This document shows positions 12,955 to 25,969 of a stretch of 64,000 nucleotides of DNA, piece by piece. This stretch comes from Sipunculus nudus. Taxonomy: Eukaryota > Annelida > Sipuncula > Golfingiida > Sipunculidae. Both the position numbers and the translations under genes were made by a program. The notes under the pieces are model-generated. The model had not been told where the DNA came from and made no database searches. It saw only the letters and a program-made list of their open reading frames with translations. The stretch lies in the NCBI GenBank assembly GCA_026874595.1, contig CM049314.1, forward strand, positions 64,762,800 through 64,826,799, given 5' to 3'. Positions within the stretch are counted from its first letter, which is position 1. The number at the start of each line of letters is the position of its first letter.

Positions 12955-13390
12955 TGTTACGGAACCTATAATAAACAGATTATGTATGCGTGAAGAACAC
13001 AAATTTTGTAAACTTCAGTTTACTTTTTTGGATTGTTACAAGAGATTTACATGGGACTGTCATTCTCCGAGAGTATACATTTAAAGAACTTATCGTTGTG
13101 ACGGTAGTGGTTTCCAGGTACTGTGCACTTTGTGTATTTTACTGTGTGATTGTATTGATTTGTTGTTATACGGCTGTTTTACTGTACAATTGTATTGCTT
13201 TAGTGTATTGTAATAGTAGGGTTGTTTTAAGAATAAATTATAGTTATTTATTAACAAAAAAAAAACTGACTTCTTTATTCATTCCCCTACATTTCACGCT
13301 GCCTAGTGTTACAGAATCTGATTTTTTTTTATCTCCATTACAAAATTTGTGTTCATCACGCATACGTGATCTGTTTATATTAGGTTCCGT

Positions 13391-13394
<4 letters not shown>
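12955..13394 (+). mobile_element. Fold-back derivative of the family E LTR with about 54-bp terminal inverted repeats
   Basis: The right part (from about 13009) matches the LTR at 7665-8461 from its position 8081 onward, including AATAAA and the 3' end. The first 54 bp are not LTR 5' sequence: they are the reverse complement of the element's own last 54 bp (13341-13394) with about five mismatches. The promoter half, including the TATA box, is missing. (TA)n tracts flank both sides. Confidence 0.8.

Positions 13395-13439
<45 letters not shown>
13395..13439. repeat. (TA)n microsatellite, 3' of the fold-back LTR
   Basis: Starts at the base after GTAACA at 13394. Confidence 0.9.
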
Positions 13440-13440
<1 letters not shown>

Positions 13441-15340
13441 GTTTCAGAAGGAACCATTCTGAAGAGATCAGCGATAGCAGAAATGCAGAACAGTTTGTTT
13501 ATTTTTTTCTTGTATATTCCTTTAGACCTTTTGCCTTTTATCTTTTTCATGATACTTTCTTCCCTTTTTCTTAGGAAAATATCATATCTATCTCGAAAGA
13601 CGCTTCCATTTAGCTTTTAGTAACAATTTAAGTTTATAGTAACGATATATTCTTATTAAATAAATTTAAAAAATCCCCTGGAGGATAAGCCCTGAGACTA
13701 CGTTATGGGTCTAAAAAAGAATTTTCTTGGCCATCAGTATAGACAAGAGAATGTTTATAGTAATTGATGTCAAACTTGCACTATTATTTTTCAACACTGA
13801 TAGATACCGTAACCTTCATGACACAAAAGCATTTTCCTATCCTTACTCCATGTACTTTATTATCCCAGCCACTATAAGAGAAAGTTTTTTTTACCTTCTT
13901 TACGCTTCCTCCTTATTTTTGTTAGTCTCCAGGGACACTCCTGGTAAAGGCGTATGGTCTCATCTCAGCCTGAAACTTTCAGTGTCAAGGTCTTACAGCA
14001 CACGTTGTCCAATCTAAGCAGATTTGCTCCATACTAATTTTTCATTATTTTCTATCTCAATTCATAGACTGGTACACTGCTCATATTATGCTGGAAGCAC
14101 TTTGCATTAGTAGGTACTTGGATATTATGTGATCACTATAAGAGCAGTTTAATCTTATTCCATACACGATAGATGGCGCCACGGTTAACCAACCGGATAC
14201 ACTGACGTAGGTTCTAATAACCTGTGCTGCGAAGCTCATTCGAAAAAACATCGAATTTATTAGGATTTGTGGGGAAATGTGGGAAACGATCCCTGCGGAC
14301 ACACATGGGATTGTTACATATGGTAAAACACGGCCATTTCCGGAGCCGTTTCATGAGAGTTGCGTGATAATGGTGTGATGCCAGAACCGTCAGTTATAAT
14401 ATTGATAAAGTGTTATAACGGGACCTTTGAGTAGGCCTTTTACATTGTATACCCTGACTGCTCATTGTATTTTTTTTTTCAGATAATTGCATATTATTAA
14501 TAACACACTTTCTTAGTTGGTAATAGTAACCATAATAATAGGCATCACTAACAATATGATCATCATCACCGTTCCTTTTACTTATCCATCTAAGTGTTTT
14601 GGCACATTTCTATACAAAATAATACTAATAATCTTTTGGGTTTTCATCGTGTGTACCAATATTATAATTATACACGAGAGAGCATTTAGTCATTTTCAAA
14701 ATCTGGGAATAACGTTTCATATAATGTTGATGACCACTAGTGTTTATCACGTGACTTCAGCAGGCGGTAAATCCTGATAAATTTGTTTCTGGTGACTGAA
14801 TTACAAAGCCGAGCTGAGTGTGAGACTCCAGACATTTCTTAAGGGAGGTAAGAGGCTAACCGGGCTTCAACAGCTCCCCCAGCACCTGATTTTATGCTAC
14901 AACATCAGTTATCAGCCTGTAAGCCATAACGATAACGCCATGTTGTCTGGTCTGAAAGAAAAAAACACCTGCATCCCGCCAAAATCCGTCTCAGCATACG
15001 ACAGGTCGCCCGAGCATGTGACGGTAACTCCCGCCTGAAAGATCACGTGAATTCTGCATTCCCCTCCGGAACACTAAACGCCAGGCAACAGAGAAATTCA
15101 ATATTTTATTTCAGTCTAAGGGGACTTTCTAAATTAATCACTATTTTCTGACAACTGTGAGAAAAAAGTATGTGATCGTGCTTAAGAATTTAGGATTTTG
15201 ATGACCTAGGCATGCTCAGTAATTTTACTATGCAAACTGGTATTTAATATCTCAGGGAAACCTTGCCGCAGTCTGTATAGTAGTTATAGTTCACGTAAAT
15301 TCTCTCACTTGGAACTATCATCATTATTACGATACCATAT
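13440..15340. other. Unassigned DNA
   Basis: No repeat family or coding motif recognised; short chance frames only. Confidence 0.4.
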
Positions 15341-15342
15341 AT

Positions 15343-15384
15343 ATATGTGTGTGTGAGGGTGTGTGTGTGTGTGTGTGTGTGTAC

Positions 15385-15448
<64 letters not shown>
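15343..15448. repeat. (TG)n-(TA)n microsatellite abutting a family F element
   Basis: Leads directly into TGTTAC at 15449. A second TA-rich tract (15605-15650) follows the element. Confidence 0.9.
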
Positions 15449-15452
<4 letters not shown>

Positions 15453-15604
15453 ACAAAGACGAAATGCTCAGGGAAAAATATTGGGCCGATCCGGGATTCG
15501 AACCCGTGTCGGTGGCGCACATGTCTGGCGTTCCAATTGCTTCGCTAGAAAAGCAAGCTTCCCTAGCAAGACAGTTGGGTCCGCTTTTATATCACTCCGT
15601 TATA
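15449..15604 (-). mobile_element. Short LTR-like element (family F) with a tRNA-like module
   Basis: Same order as 46883-47037 on the minus strand: GATATAAAAGCGG, AGCGAAGCAATTGG, GGGTTCGAATCCCGG, then the CCTGAGCATTTCG end and TTTGTAACA at 15449. The 5' end is mutated (TATAAC for TGTTAC). (TA)n flanks both sides. Confidence 0.65.
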
Positions 15605-15611
15605 ATATATG

Positions 15612-15647
<36 letters not shown>

Positions 15648-15649
15648 CA

Positions 15650-17925
15650 TATGTTTTGTGCATTATGAAACGAGCAAATTGAGCACGGCGTATTCATGTT
15701 GCTAAGTCACACGACATATATCTGTTGCTTTGACACGGAGGTCCAATGTGATTTCACTGAAGAAATATACGACTATAAATATCTCCATATTACTTCTGTA
15801 GACTATCAGCATCTGCAACATTGTTGATCACATTAATAGATAACTTTTTTTATCATTCATATTATTTTACCGAAAGTTACTGAAGACCGAGAGCCCATTA
15901 GTTTTCATTTGTTAAAATAATCTTTATTCATTTTACAAATATTCTTCAATTAGTTATGATAACTAATCGATGAACTCTCCATGGCCCAAGGGGTTGCGTT
16001 GAGTAAACTAGTGATGGAAGAAACCGGAGAACCTGGAGAATAAAAAACGTCGAAGTTTGATTGGCCATGCATTCAAATGCATTCAACCCCCGAAAAAAAT
16101 GAAACATTGCATCATGTACACATATATCTTTCTAAACATGTAAAACATAAAGTAAATCGATCCTGTCAGTGCTTCAGAACTATTGGGGACACAATTGCGA
16201 AATTTAACATTTGACAAGTTGATTAATTGAAATTCATACTTTAAAATATCTCAGTAATGATTGCATTGATTTTTTTCGGGAGAATTTGAATAATATTGTT
16301 TAGACTTTGAAAAGGTTGACATGTCACAATAAGCACAAAGCAAACAAATTCAATAAATTATATACACAAACTAAAAGATTTCACCATTTACACTTATGAA
16401 TCTATCACTATGGAACGTCTGAAGAATATCCATTTGATACATCTGCCGCAGACACATTTGCTAAAATATTAAAATGACAACAATCTATGTTGATATAATT
16501 CTAATTGTTAAAGATCAGATGCACCGTGGTCCCCTGTTTGCAACTACATTTTATATTTTTAAATGTCCATGACTGTTCCTCCACTCTACGTGTCTTATTT
16601 TTTCCTATCATTCTACAGCAGGAAAGTTAGGCTAATTCTAGTTGTCAGCTTTCACGGAAATGGATCACCAGTTAAACGCTAGTACGTGAATATTTCCGAC
16701 AGTAGTATTTTTCGGTGACACCCGTAACCACAGGAAGTCGATGTGTAATGGAAAATAAGGAGATATATTATAAAAGCCTTTGTTTCTCTTTCTGAGACAA
16801 GCATGGAAGCCAAGATATTATAGTTAAAAAGACGTTTTGCTGGATTAATTAGTGACGTCATGAAAGAACTAACAGCGCACGATTTAGCGATCACCACTGA
16901 GTCACAAACTGTACAATTTATGCCATCATTCTGTCATATCAGTTTATCAATGAAAGAATCACTATAAAATTTAAACAAGTTTTCTCAGACATTAAGTCAG
17001 GATTGGTCTTTCATTGTTTGTCCGCATTATATAAAAAAAACAAGCGATTTTTTAATCCTTTATTTTCCACGAAAATCTTTCTTATGAATAATTTGCGAAA
17101 AGTAAAATTTAGATTTTAAATTATGATACAATTTTAATCGTGAAATAATATACATACTAATTCAATACTCTCGGTAGTTTGACATGACATTTCAAATACT
17201 TTAGGCAAAAAAAAATTGGTTCTAATCACAGGCACTTTTTCCAGAAATCAATGCGGGCGGGCGTTTTTTTTTATTTTTAATATTTTTTTGTATGTTCCGA
17301 TAAAAATGTCTAATGATAAGGGAAATGCATGGTAATAAAAGATTTATTTTCTATTGAAATCAAAATAAAAAAAAATTCGATGCGCGGATTTAAAATTGAT
17401 GCGGGCGGTGCTGAGAACGATACCTTTTATCATTTTGTTTGTTGGCCTTATCTAGCCTTTTTAAGGGGCATACGTGGCATAACCATGTGTAGAACTTTTC
17501 ATCTGAATTTGAAATTTCCGTTTCCGACATCATTGACCTGTCTACTAAAGAAATCTTCAAGCAAATGTTGCTTGTTATCAATGCCAGAAAAACATGGCTA
17601 TAAGTTATTCAGTGAGGGCACCGCAGTCACGCGCTGAGTATACTTGGGGCATTTGGCGCTAGAGAATGAGACCCATGAGGACTTTCCTCTCTTTGTTACC
17701 CCGACCATTACAGGGGAGCCAGAATCAAGACAAGCTACTCAGAGACAAGAAAATGTTCTATACAACCAATTGTCCTGTCGAGGCTGCTCGCATGTTGACA
17801 ACGGGAAATGGAGAAATCATGGACTCTTCATGCCAAACAGCCATTAGGGTGACAGGTTAATTTGTATTGATCACCCAACGTCGTTCTTTTTACTGGGAAA
17901 CATGAATCTTTGTCTCTCCTTTTTG

Positions 17926-17983
<58 letters not shown>

Positions 17984-19265
17984 GTGTTTCTATCTATATA
18001 TGCGTCTTTCTTTCTTTTTCTGTGAATTTGTCTCTTTGATTGCTTCAAAATAATTCGTTTCCGTTTACGCCTTCCGTTTGTGTCTTTCTCTGTATGCTGC
18101 GTATTCTCTTCTTTTCTCCTAAACGGACTCAGTTGTGATATTTTTGGCCTCGGACAGAAGGGTATACGTTAATCCCCATTCGTATGTGTGTCTATGTATT
18201 GTGTTTGTGTGTTTGTTAACAACATACCTCAAGAAAATCATGAATATAATTTCTTTGTTTCAGGGTTATGAACGGCCAGAGATAGAAATAGGACAAAAGT
18301 ATTAACATTTGAGGCATTAAGCGAGGTTCTGTCCTGTAGTCACTGGTAAATTGTACAATACTCAAAAGGGCATTCATTAACAGATCAAGAGGGGTTGGCC
18401 CAGCGGGGCCTGAATCCCAAGGCGTCTTTCTAAGTCTGTAATCCTTTTAAAGAGTTCCAAACCAACATTTGGACGACTCTCCCATTTTCTGACCTGCAAA
18501 CCTTTTCCACGGTTTTCTTATCAGTCTTTCGATGGTTGGCCACCTTTTACAAATTTTAGGACATCCCATGACATATGTTTTTGTAAACACAAACAAAACT
18601 GCAAAATATAACTACAATTATTTCTTAATTATTGATGTTGGAATTTTGAAAACTTGGTATTTTCTTAATGTCCAGAACTGTTTTTTAAATATGCCGATAA
18701 AGAACATTGGCTTAAAGTGGATATTTTCGTCTTTTCTAAGACTACAAACTAAATGCCATTAGGAGAATGGAATTGAACATGAAGTTGGATCGAAGTAAAT
18801 GTAGAAAACACTGTCAAAATATTCACAAGATGAAAGGACGTTTCCGGAAATTTTATAAATGACCCGCAGGATTCGCTACTCTCAGCCATTAAGTGGCTAA
18901 TCGGTTTCCTTTTTGAGCCATTCGTTACAGAATATTTCCTTTGAATTAGGATTTATCCTTCATTACTAAGCGCAGTTCTCTGAATCCCTCCATAAATAAT
19001 GCCATTGATCAAACTCCACAAGCAATGTTCTGAACAAATAAAGTAGCATTAGGAGAAAATGGGTGAAAACGTGCTTTAAAGTTTCAAACCATTAGGTACC
19101 TTCTGAAATAGTGATGCGCAAGACCAATGCACTATTAGACTTGGGTTTTGCGTTTTAATATGCCCAATCAATATTGAGTGCAAACCAAGCGAGCATGTAT
19201 TACTCGAGTGGCAGATATTATTACATATTTCCTTGATCGCTTGGTTAATCTTTTCCGATAAGTGC
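15650..19265. other. Mostly unassigned DNA
   Basis: Apart from the (CT)n at 17930 and a SINE-B-like scrap near 16015-16045 (AAACCGGAGAACCTGGAG), nothing is recognised. A 102-codon frame at 17329-17637 has no family resemblance. Confidence 0.4.
17930..17981. repeat. (CT)n microsatellite
   Basis: Uninterrupted CT tract. Confidence 0.9.
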
Positions 19266-19269
19266 GGCA

Positions 19270-19460
19270 ATGTATTGTAATGTTATGGTTGTTTTAAGAA
19301 TAAATTATAGTTATTTGTTAACATAAAATCACTGACATCTTTATTCATTCCCATAGACAATTCACGCTGCCTAGTATTACAGAATCTGATTTTTTCTATC
19401 TCAATGACAAAGTTTATGCTCGTCACTCATACGTGATCTGTTGAAATTAGGTTCCGTAAC

Positions 19461-19461
<1 letters not shown>
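19270..19461 (+). mobile_element. 3' LTR fragment, family E
   Basis: Matches the last roughly 200 bp of the family E LTR: TTTTAAGAATAAATTATAG with the polyadenylation signal, CACGCTGCCTAGT, then GGTTCCGTAACA. (TA)n follows immediately. Confidence 0.75.

Positions 19462-19462
<1 letters not shown>

Positions 19463-19511
<49 letters not shown>
19463..19511. repeat. (TA)n microsatellite after an LTR fragment
   Basis: Follows the GTAACA end at 19461. A second (TA)n tract at 19679-19722 has no adjacent element end. Confidence 0.9.
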
Positions 19512-19675
19512 GTAATGTGAATTATTCAAACAATATATTGAATATGTTTTAGTGATATAATTGCATTATATAAATTGAGAGATGATACCTAACATTTGAT
19601 ATTTAAATGTGATTGCTTTAAGATTCCTTTAGAAGTAGCCCAAAAATTAATTAACGCTAATAAAACATTAACTAT

Positions 19676-19728
<53 letters not shown>

Positions 19729-20759
19729 AATAAAGCGTTATACTCCACTTACACATATGTATATATATTTATTGGCAAAAAGAACAGAAATAAAAAAATA
19801 TGACATTATAGATTTATGTTTAATTTGTAATTTGTAAATTTTTATATTACTCACTAGTTTTTCTTAATATGTGCTAAAATGTTTCTTCATAAATTTTGCT
19901 TAATTTAGATTACAGTAGTGCTGACATAAAGAATTACAGTAGTGCTAACATTAAGAAATCATTTACCAAGAAAATCTAATTTGCAGACACATTTTGTTTC
20001 TTCTGCGACAGTATCCACGCAGCACGTAGGTAATGCGCCAAAAGAAAGTGCAATGTCAGTTGCCGCTGTCTTGAAATATTACATGATGACGATACTACAT
20101 CACTTACTGAGAGTGCAGTCCGTCATAATAGTCTTAGCCATCCATTACTTCAACAATTTCTGCATCCATTATTTTATTAGTTATACAGAAATATAGATGT
20201 CAGTGGGCTGGGCCGCAAAGTAACGTCTTACGGTGTAAAACATAAATATTTTTTACTCTGCATTAGTACATTACAGTGCCAACGCGGACTTAATACTATT
20301 TTGAAAGACGTATAGCTTCGTTAGGTATAAAGGTCATTGACCAGTCTTTTCATATTTGTCAACCTTTTTAGCCATTAGTTTCCCTTCTTTTTCTGTCTTT
20401 CTATGTAAATTTCCCTATTTATCAAGAAACTATGTTTCGTCTCGTTAGGGATGTGAAGATCTTTAGCAACTTTCTCACAGTTACTTTACACAAGATACAA
20501 GTAAGTAGCTAAAAATGTCAATGAATTTAGGGTAATTGACCGCCTAGTCTATTAAAACACATTTGCAGCTGAATGTACTCGACGTGTTCCAGTGATAGGT
20601 TATAAGACTCTGAACATCTCAAACCAATGTTGAACAAAGTGGATTCAACTATATATTTTGTTCCAACAAAACGAAAGTAGCGAGGACAAAAGGATACACG
20701 GCAGAATAAGAAAAGACGATCATGACTAAAATCTGTATCATTATTCCAGTCCACTTGCG

Positions 20760-20905
20760 CGGCATGGGCAGTCGAGTGGTAAAACGCTGGGCTCTTTCCG
20801 CTGCACCCCCGGGTTCGATCACGGTAAGGCCATTTGAATGGGTGGTAGTGGCCCGTCCAAGGCCTGTGGCTATCTTCGGTTCCACCGGTTTCCTCCACCT
20901 ATTGA
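20760..20905 (+). mobile_element. tRNA-derived SINE family B copy
   Basis: Box A-like GTCGAGTGGTAAAACGC and box B GGGTTCGATCACGG are followed by a GTGGCCCGTCC block and the diagnostic end motif CCGGTTTCCTCCACC. Two more copies occur in inverse orientation at about 40918 and 47828. Confidence 0.75.
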
Positions 20906-20909
20906 TACT

Positions 20910-22680
20910 AAAAAGACCGATAGAGAGTGCTTTGAACCCTTGTTTCTTTTGGATCTGTTTGCCCTACCAAACGGAAACCCGGAAAAAAAAAACTTTTAAA
21001 AAAATTTCAACTTTTGATCATTACGTCTAGCTTGTACCTGTCGCCTACTTCATCTGCTATTCATGGTTTAAGTCAGACACCAATAAAATAAACAAGTCGG
21101 TATGCAGTTATTTGGCAGTTCTCAACTAATTATTTCTAGACAGGGATAAATACTAGTATATACCACATTAAACAGCTCGGCTGCATGCACACCGACCTGG
21201 CTCTGAGGAGGTATTTAGCGCCATCTGTCACCGCCTAGCTGAACTGAGGGTGTTTACTTCAGCATTATGCGGGTTTTCATAAGATTGCACTACAAGTATG
21301 GAATAGGTCTTTCAATCGTCGCGACCTTTGACCTAAAGTATGACCTACTGATAAGCAGATGGCTTCAATAGCCAGCCTTGTGAAGTACTAGTAATATCTA
21401 AATATCAGGGGTTCACAACATTCATTTTATTGGCCGATAATATGAACAACCAACGACGTATTTTATTTGGGTCTGCATGTCTTCAGAATGCAATAAATTT
21501 AATATTTTGAAACCAGATATAAACCTAAGGAGTGGCATTTCAAACAATAAAAGGAAACATCATTTCCTTTTGGATTTCCCTAAAAAAGGCCGAGAGCAAG
21601 TGAAGAAGCCCTTGTTGTCCAGTTGTGCAAATTCTAATTTTAATGGGACTTCATTTATCTTGTTCCCTGCAGGAACGATACCATCTAATGCCTCACCGGT
21701 TTTGACGAGAACACCCGGGGGAGAGATCAATAATTTTCCACCACTCGGCCATGAGATTCTTCAATGTGATTTAAATGAGATTTTGAAGGACGGTATTTGA
21801 TGTTGGCCACTGAAAGGACAACCATAATTATGGCCATCGATGCAACCTGTCCCACCTGGGTTCATTTAACTCGATCCATGTCATAATCACGCCCATTAAT
21901 TGAATACTCTTGTCCAAAGTCAGACCAAGGGAACTTTGATCCCAGCTCGATCAGGAATAAATAAGTCATTTGCCTAAAGAGAATAAAAAAAGATACTTTA
22001 AACAATCTTGAGTGGTTCAGGCTCCAAAGCCTTTTCATAAAAGACCAATCAGAATGTTTAAGCCCATATCTGACCCAAAGTATGAATATTTTCAATCTAG
22101 CATGATGTTCTGTCATTATATGAGTCGATTAAAGGTTTCTTTGATTTATTATACATTAACATTTTTTTTTAAATTTCGGGTTATTTTACTATGACATTAT
22201 CCGAAGACGTTAGATTGTTTACTCATCTCCTGTTTCGTTTAAAGTATTTTAATATTTATATTTCTAAATTTTATTATTCTAACATTGAAAATTATTTAAA
22301 GAAATATAATACTTTCTTTTGGCGTACCATTGAGGAAGACTCAAGGGAGAATTATCCTTAATAATGCTATCGTAATTTGGAAATACATTAAGCAAATTAA
22401 GCAAAAGAACAATAATTAAATATAAAGATATACATGTATAAAACAGGACGATCGAGATTGTAATTACAATATTAAACAAAACTTATGAGAATAATTCAAC
22501 AAAATGAAGTTAACAAGATGGATTCTGCATCAAACTTTCAGTCACTTAGCCAACAGCAATATGTAACTGTTAAATGACCAATATCTGGCATAACAACAGT
22601 GCAATAATAAATGTGGGTATAAAAATTTCAATTACCATATGAATTGGTTTCCTTAGTTTACTTAGCAGCATCATATTGTG
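20910..22680. other. Unassigned DNA with one open frame of 107 codons
   Basis: The frame at 21477-21800 is rich in Asn, Pro and Ser, and follows an acceptor-like CATGTCTTCAG. No domain is recognised; it could be an exon, but nothing supports that beyond openness. Confidence 0.3.
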
Positions 22681-22689
22681 AATAAGAAA

Positions 22690-22724
22690 TTCAGAGAGAG
22701 GGAGAGAGATATAGAGAGAGGGAC

Positions 22725-22796
<72 letters not shown>
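22690..22796. repeat. (GA)n microsatellite region
   Basis: GA repeats with GACAGA interruptions. Purine bias continues loosely to about 23000. Confidence 0.85.
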
Positions 22797-22798
<2 letters not shown>

Positions 22799-23099
22799 GA
22801 GGCAGAAGAAAAGAAAACTACCATACGTGGCGATATAGGATGTAAAATAGAAGAAGTAGAATTATTTTGTTGTGGAAGAGGGAGAGCAAATGAAAGGAAG
22901 GCAAGCAGAAGGAGCAGTGGTCAGGGCTGAAATAAAGGGAGACATGAGTGAGAGAGAGGAAGAGGGAGAGAGAGGAAGAGGAAGAAAAATGAGGAAGAGA
23001 AAAGTAGCAAAAATACGACGCTATACAGGCTGCTACACAGAGGATGCATTCGGTTTTCTGTCGGCTAAATAATAATAAAAATAAAAAGAAAAGCACCAG

Positions 23100-24325
23100 A
23101 ACTGATAGAATAAAAGAAGAGAACATAAGACTGACCGAGAGCAACACTTTGGTTCAAACAATTACCTACACTGAGTCAAATGACAGGTCATTTTTTCATA
23201 AAGCAACCTCATCTTGGTTCTTGTTGAAAAAAAATCAGAAAACGACTTGTCAGGGCCTTTGGAGCTTACATAGGATAAAGGAACCACCATCCTTTGAGAT
23301 GCTCCTTTTTGAAGGCCGTCGTTTGAGGTATTTGAATTTATATAAGCTCACGAAAAAACAAAAACCTTGCATTACACTGTAATATTTCCCCGAAATAAGG
23401 TTTCTGTTTCATTTAAACATTTATTTGTAGTAAAAATTACATGCATTTGCTTAATTTAGACAACTATAAGCATTAACCAGACGTGTTAATTATATTAGAT
23501 CAATACGTGCACTTTTATACGGTATACAGAGTTTTACCACCTAACTGGAGTATTATTAATATGTTTAATAAATAGTCTTTAATCCGGAATTTAGAGCATT
23601 TGCACAATCAAATACCTGCCGGAAATAAAAATTTAATATTGCGCAGTAATGTTGCGGATGAACAAAACTGAAAACATATAATCAGCTTTTCCTTTTTAGA
23701 TGTTCCCCTCTCAACAAAAGTTTACCTTGAGTACATTTATACATTTTTTTCAGATATTTCAAGCACGCAAACATGCAACAGAAAACCCGAACGGTAATCC
23801 TGGGAATCTGGATCATTTCTAAAACAAGATAATTCCAAGTTTGGATTTTTTTATAGTGAGAGACGAGAAAGGACTCAAGCAAGGACAGCAGAGCGTATAA
23901 AATATTCCCGTCAGGAGGACAGACGAAAACGGGCGAAAATATAACTTTTAAAAAAATTAGGGCGGTTGTTGTTCATTTTTTTCAATATTTCTGCCTAGAT
24001 TTTCTCAAACGGCAACTGTTCCTTTTGGAGCGTTTATCCGTATAATAAAATCATCCTTTTATTGTCATTGGCTGATTTTCAAATATAGATTCCCTTAGAA
24101 GCGATTCCTTATTATCAGTATGAGAAGATGTCCGGAATATAGTAAAGACATGGGTGTAATAAAGTGTAGACCTAGTTCGTTGCCAATGACTTTAAATTTT
24201 CCCCTTCGTTGTCCCGTTATGAATGATATGTAATATGTATCACCAAAGGTCTTCGGCAGAGAGTTTTCTATTTAGAATAGAGACACTGCAAGGATAATAC
24301 GTTATGAAATATTTCCCATATAAAG
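23100..24325. other. No recognisable feature
   Basis: AT-rich, short frames only. Confidence 0.4.
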
Positions 24326-24329
24326 CCCT

Positions 24330-24480
24330 ATGCGCCTGTAGAGCTGAGCGGCCTTCTCAGCTGGCGACCCGGGTTTGATCCCAAGTGCTGCCATGTGAGT
24401 GGCTTGTAGCGCCCGTACAAGGTCAGTAGTTCTCTCCGGGTTCTCCGACTTCCTCCACCTCTCTCACTACGATCGTCAAC
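24330..24480 (+). mobile_element. Possible degenerate tRNA-SINE, family B-like
   Basis: GACCCGGGTTTGATCCC resembles box B and is followed by GCGCCCGTACAAGG and TCTCCGGGTTCTCCGACT plus TCCTCCACC, in the same order as family B. The head is poorly preserved. Confidence 0.5.
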
Positions 24481-25597
24481 TCTATCAATATCTTCTATTA
24501 TCGCCTTAAATATCGAACTGTATACCGACTCAATCTGTCCAACTTTGTCTCTGCTGAGAGAGCCAGTTCGGGCAGGATTTTCCGGAGACCTGTTACTGGC
24601 TCAAGCGCCGACTTTCCTTGCAATCAATCAGTCAGCTATAGCAGCAAGGGCCATAACCCTGGGGCCCTTCTTATATGTATCTCTCTCTTGGCCTGAAGCT
24701 TGACCTGTATTACACTTTGTTCAAGACATGCCTTCCAAAATAGAGAAGCTTACTCTATATATACTTGAGGAGGCACACATTTTAAAAGAAACATAATGCT
24801 GTTCAAGCACGCTGTTACTTAAAATAATCAAAACAATCATAAAATATAATTCGGTCGCACTTTTTCCAAAACCATTTTTCACATGCGGAAAGGTTCCCTT
24901 ACAACTCGACATATTTGACGACCTCCTTGAATGTTTTTTGTTTACTTGCCGCACACAAGCATGTTTCCCAAGAGTCAAATGTTATATGCTTGTAATCGAA
25001 GCTGACAATGACGGCGGTTACAAGAGAGCTGGATTTTACACATCGGACTGTACATTCACTTATTATTCCCTCACTTGTGTACAGCAAAGTCGTTATACAA
25101 TAGATGGCCATTGCAGGAAAGATTTCGATAAGGCCGTGGCTACTACTCAAGGGAGGCCTTTACAGGTAAACATAAATGCCTACTGACTTGTCATCAAGTC
25201 TTTTAAGGCGATTCCTCTATTCCAATCAATACCAGAAATATATAAATTGTATACTTGCCCAAACATATATATTAAGAAATGACAATTATTTGGAAGAACG
25301 ATTTTGACTTGTGTTTTGTTTGGGGAGTACTCTGACCTATGGTTTATATAGACTGGTTAATCATGATACAGGTTGTGTCATTTATGACGTGTTATCTGTA
25401 TATATAGTGTCGGAGTACCGAATCATCGGTAGAATGAAGATCATGGCAAATATTTATACAGTACATTTGGTATATAAAAATCAACTTATGAATTTATATA
25501 TTTTCGTCAGCTGCCAGTATTTAGAAGCTCGATGCTCAAAACAGACTTTTATTGTTCAATTCCTTAAAACATATGCTAAATAATTTTTTAATTTCAG

Positions 25598-25740
25598 TGT
25601 CCTCAATGTTTTTCATAAAATATCCTGAAAGTCCCCGGGAAGGTGCCTGGAGCCGAGGTCCGCCCTGTTATATCTTTATCAAGATCAGGGTTTTCTGGGA
25701 TATAGCAAGAAAAGATTGTAAAGAACGCGATGGAGATTTG
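25598..25740 (+). CDS. Possible exon of a C-type-lectin-like domain
   Basis: A pyrimidine-rich acceptor ending TTTAATTTCAG precedes a frame whose translation includes GAWSRGPPCYIF and then FWDIARKDCKERDGDL. The spacing Cys...W..A...C...DGDLVSI is the first half of a C-type lectin fold. The frame ends shortly after at a stop, with candidate donors GTCAGT at 25741 or GTATAT at 25745. A second open block after a good acceptor at about 28881 could be read in phase but has no clear lectin motif. It may be a single exon of a larger gene or an exon relic. No signal peptide or WIGL half is recognised nearby. Confidence 0.35.
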
Positions 25741-25886
25741 GTCAGTATATAAACAAAGGGAGAAAGTGGCCACTTAGATATTACTCTGATTTTCGGATAC
25801 CACGTTTGTGATTTCACTTTTTCACTAGTTCGCTTTCGAATGAAATTTTACGCCTCTACATGCTATATTAACATGGAATTTATATA

Positions 25887-25965
25887 GTTAACAAGACATT
25901 TTGCTCAGAGGAAAATATTGGGCCATATCGCTTGCGCGAATATATCCAACTGCTTTGCTAGATAA
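25887..25965 (-). mobile_element. Degraded family F fragment
   Basis: AACAAGACATTTTGCTCAG, GGAAAATATTGGGCC and the CTGCTTTGCTAGA segment follow the order of the element at 15449. The tRNA-like box B is lost. Confidence 0.45.
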
Positions 25966-25969
25966 TCTA

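Noticed and set aside
13727-14017. 96-codon frame with hydrophobic runs
   Set aside because: No ATG at the 5' end of a convincing gene model, no homology recognised, chance length in AT-rich DNA.
15480-15545. Possible genuine tRNA gene
   Set aside because: A- and B-box-like motifs are present, but acceptor-stem pairing cannot be formed at the 5' side; it is a tRNA-like module within a repeat family.
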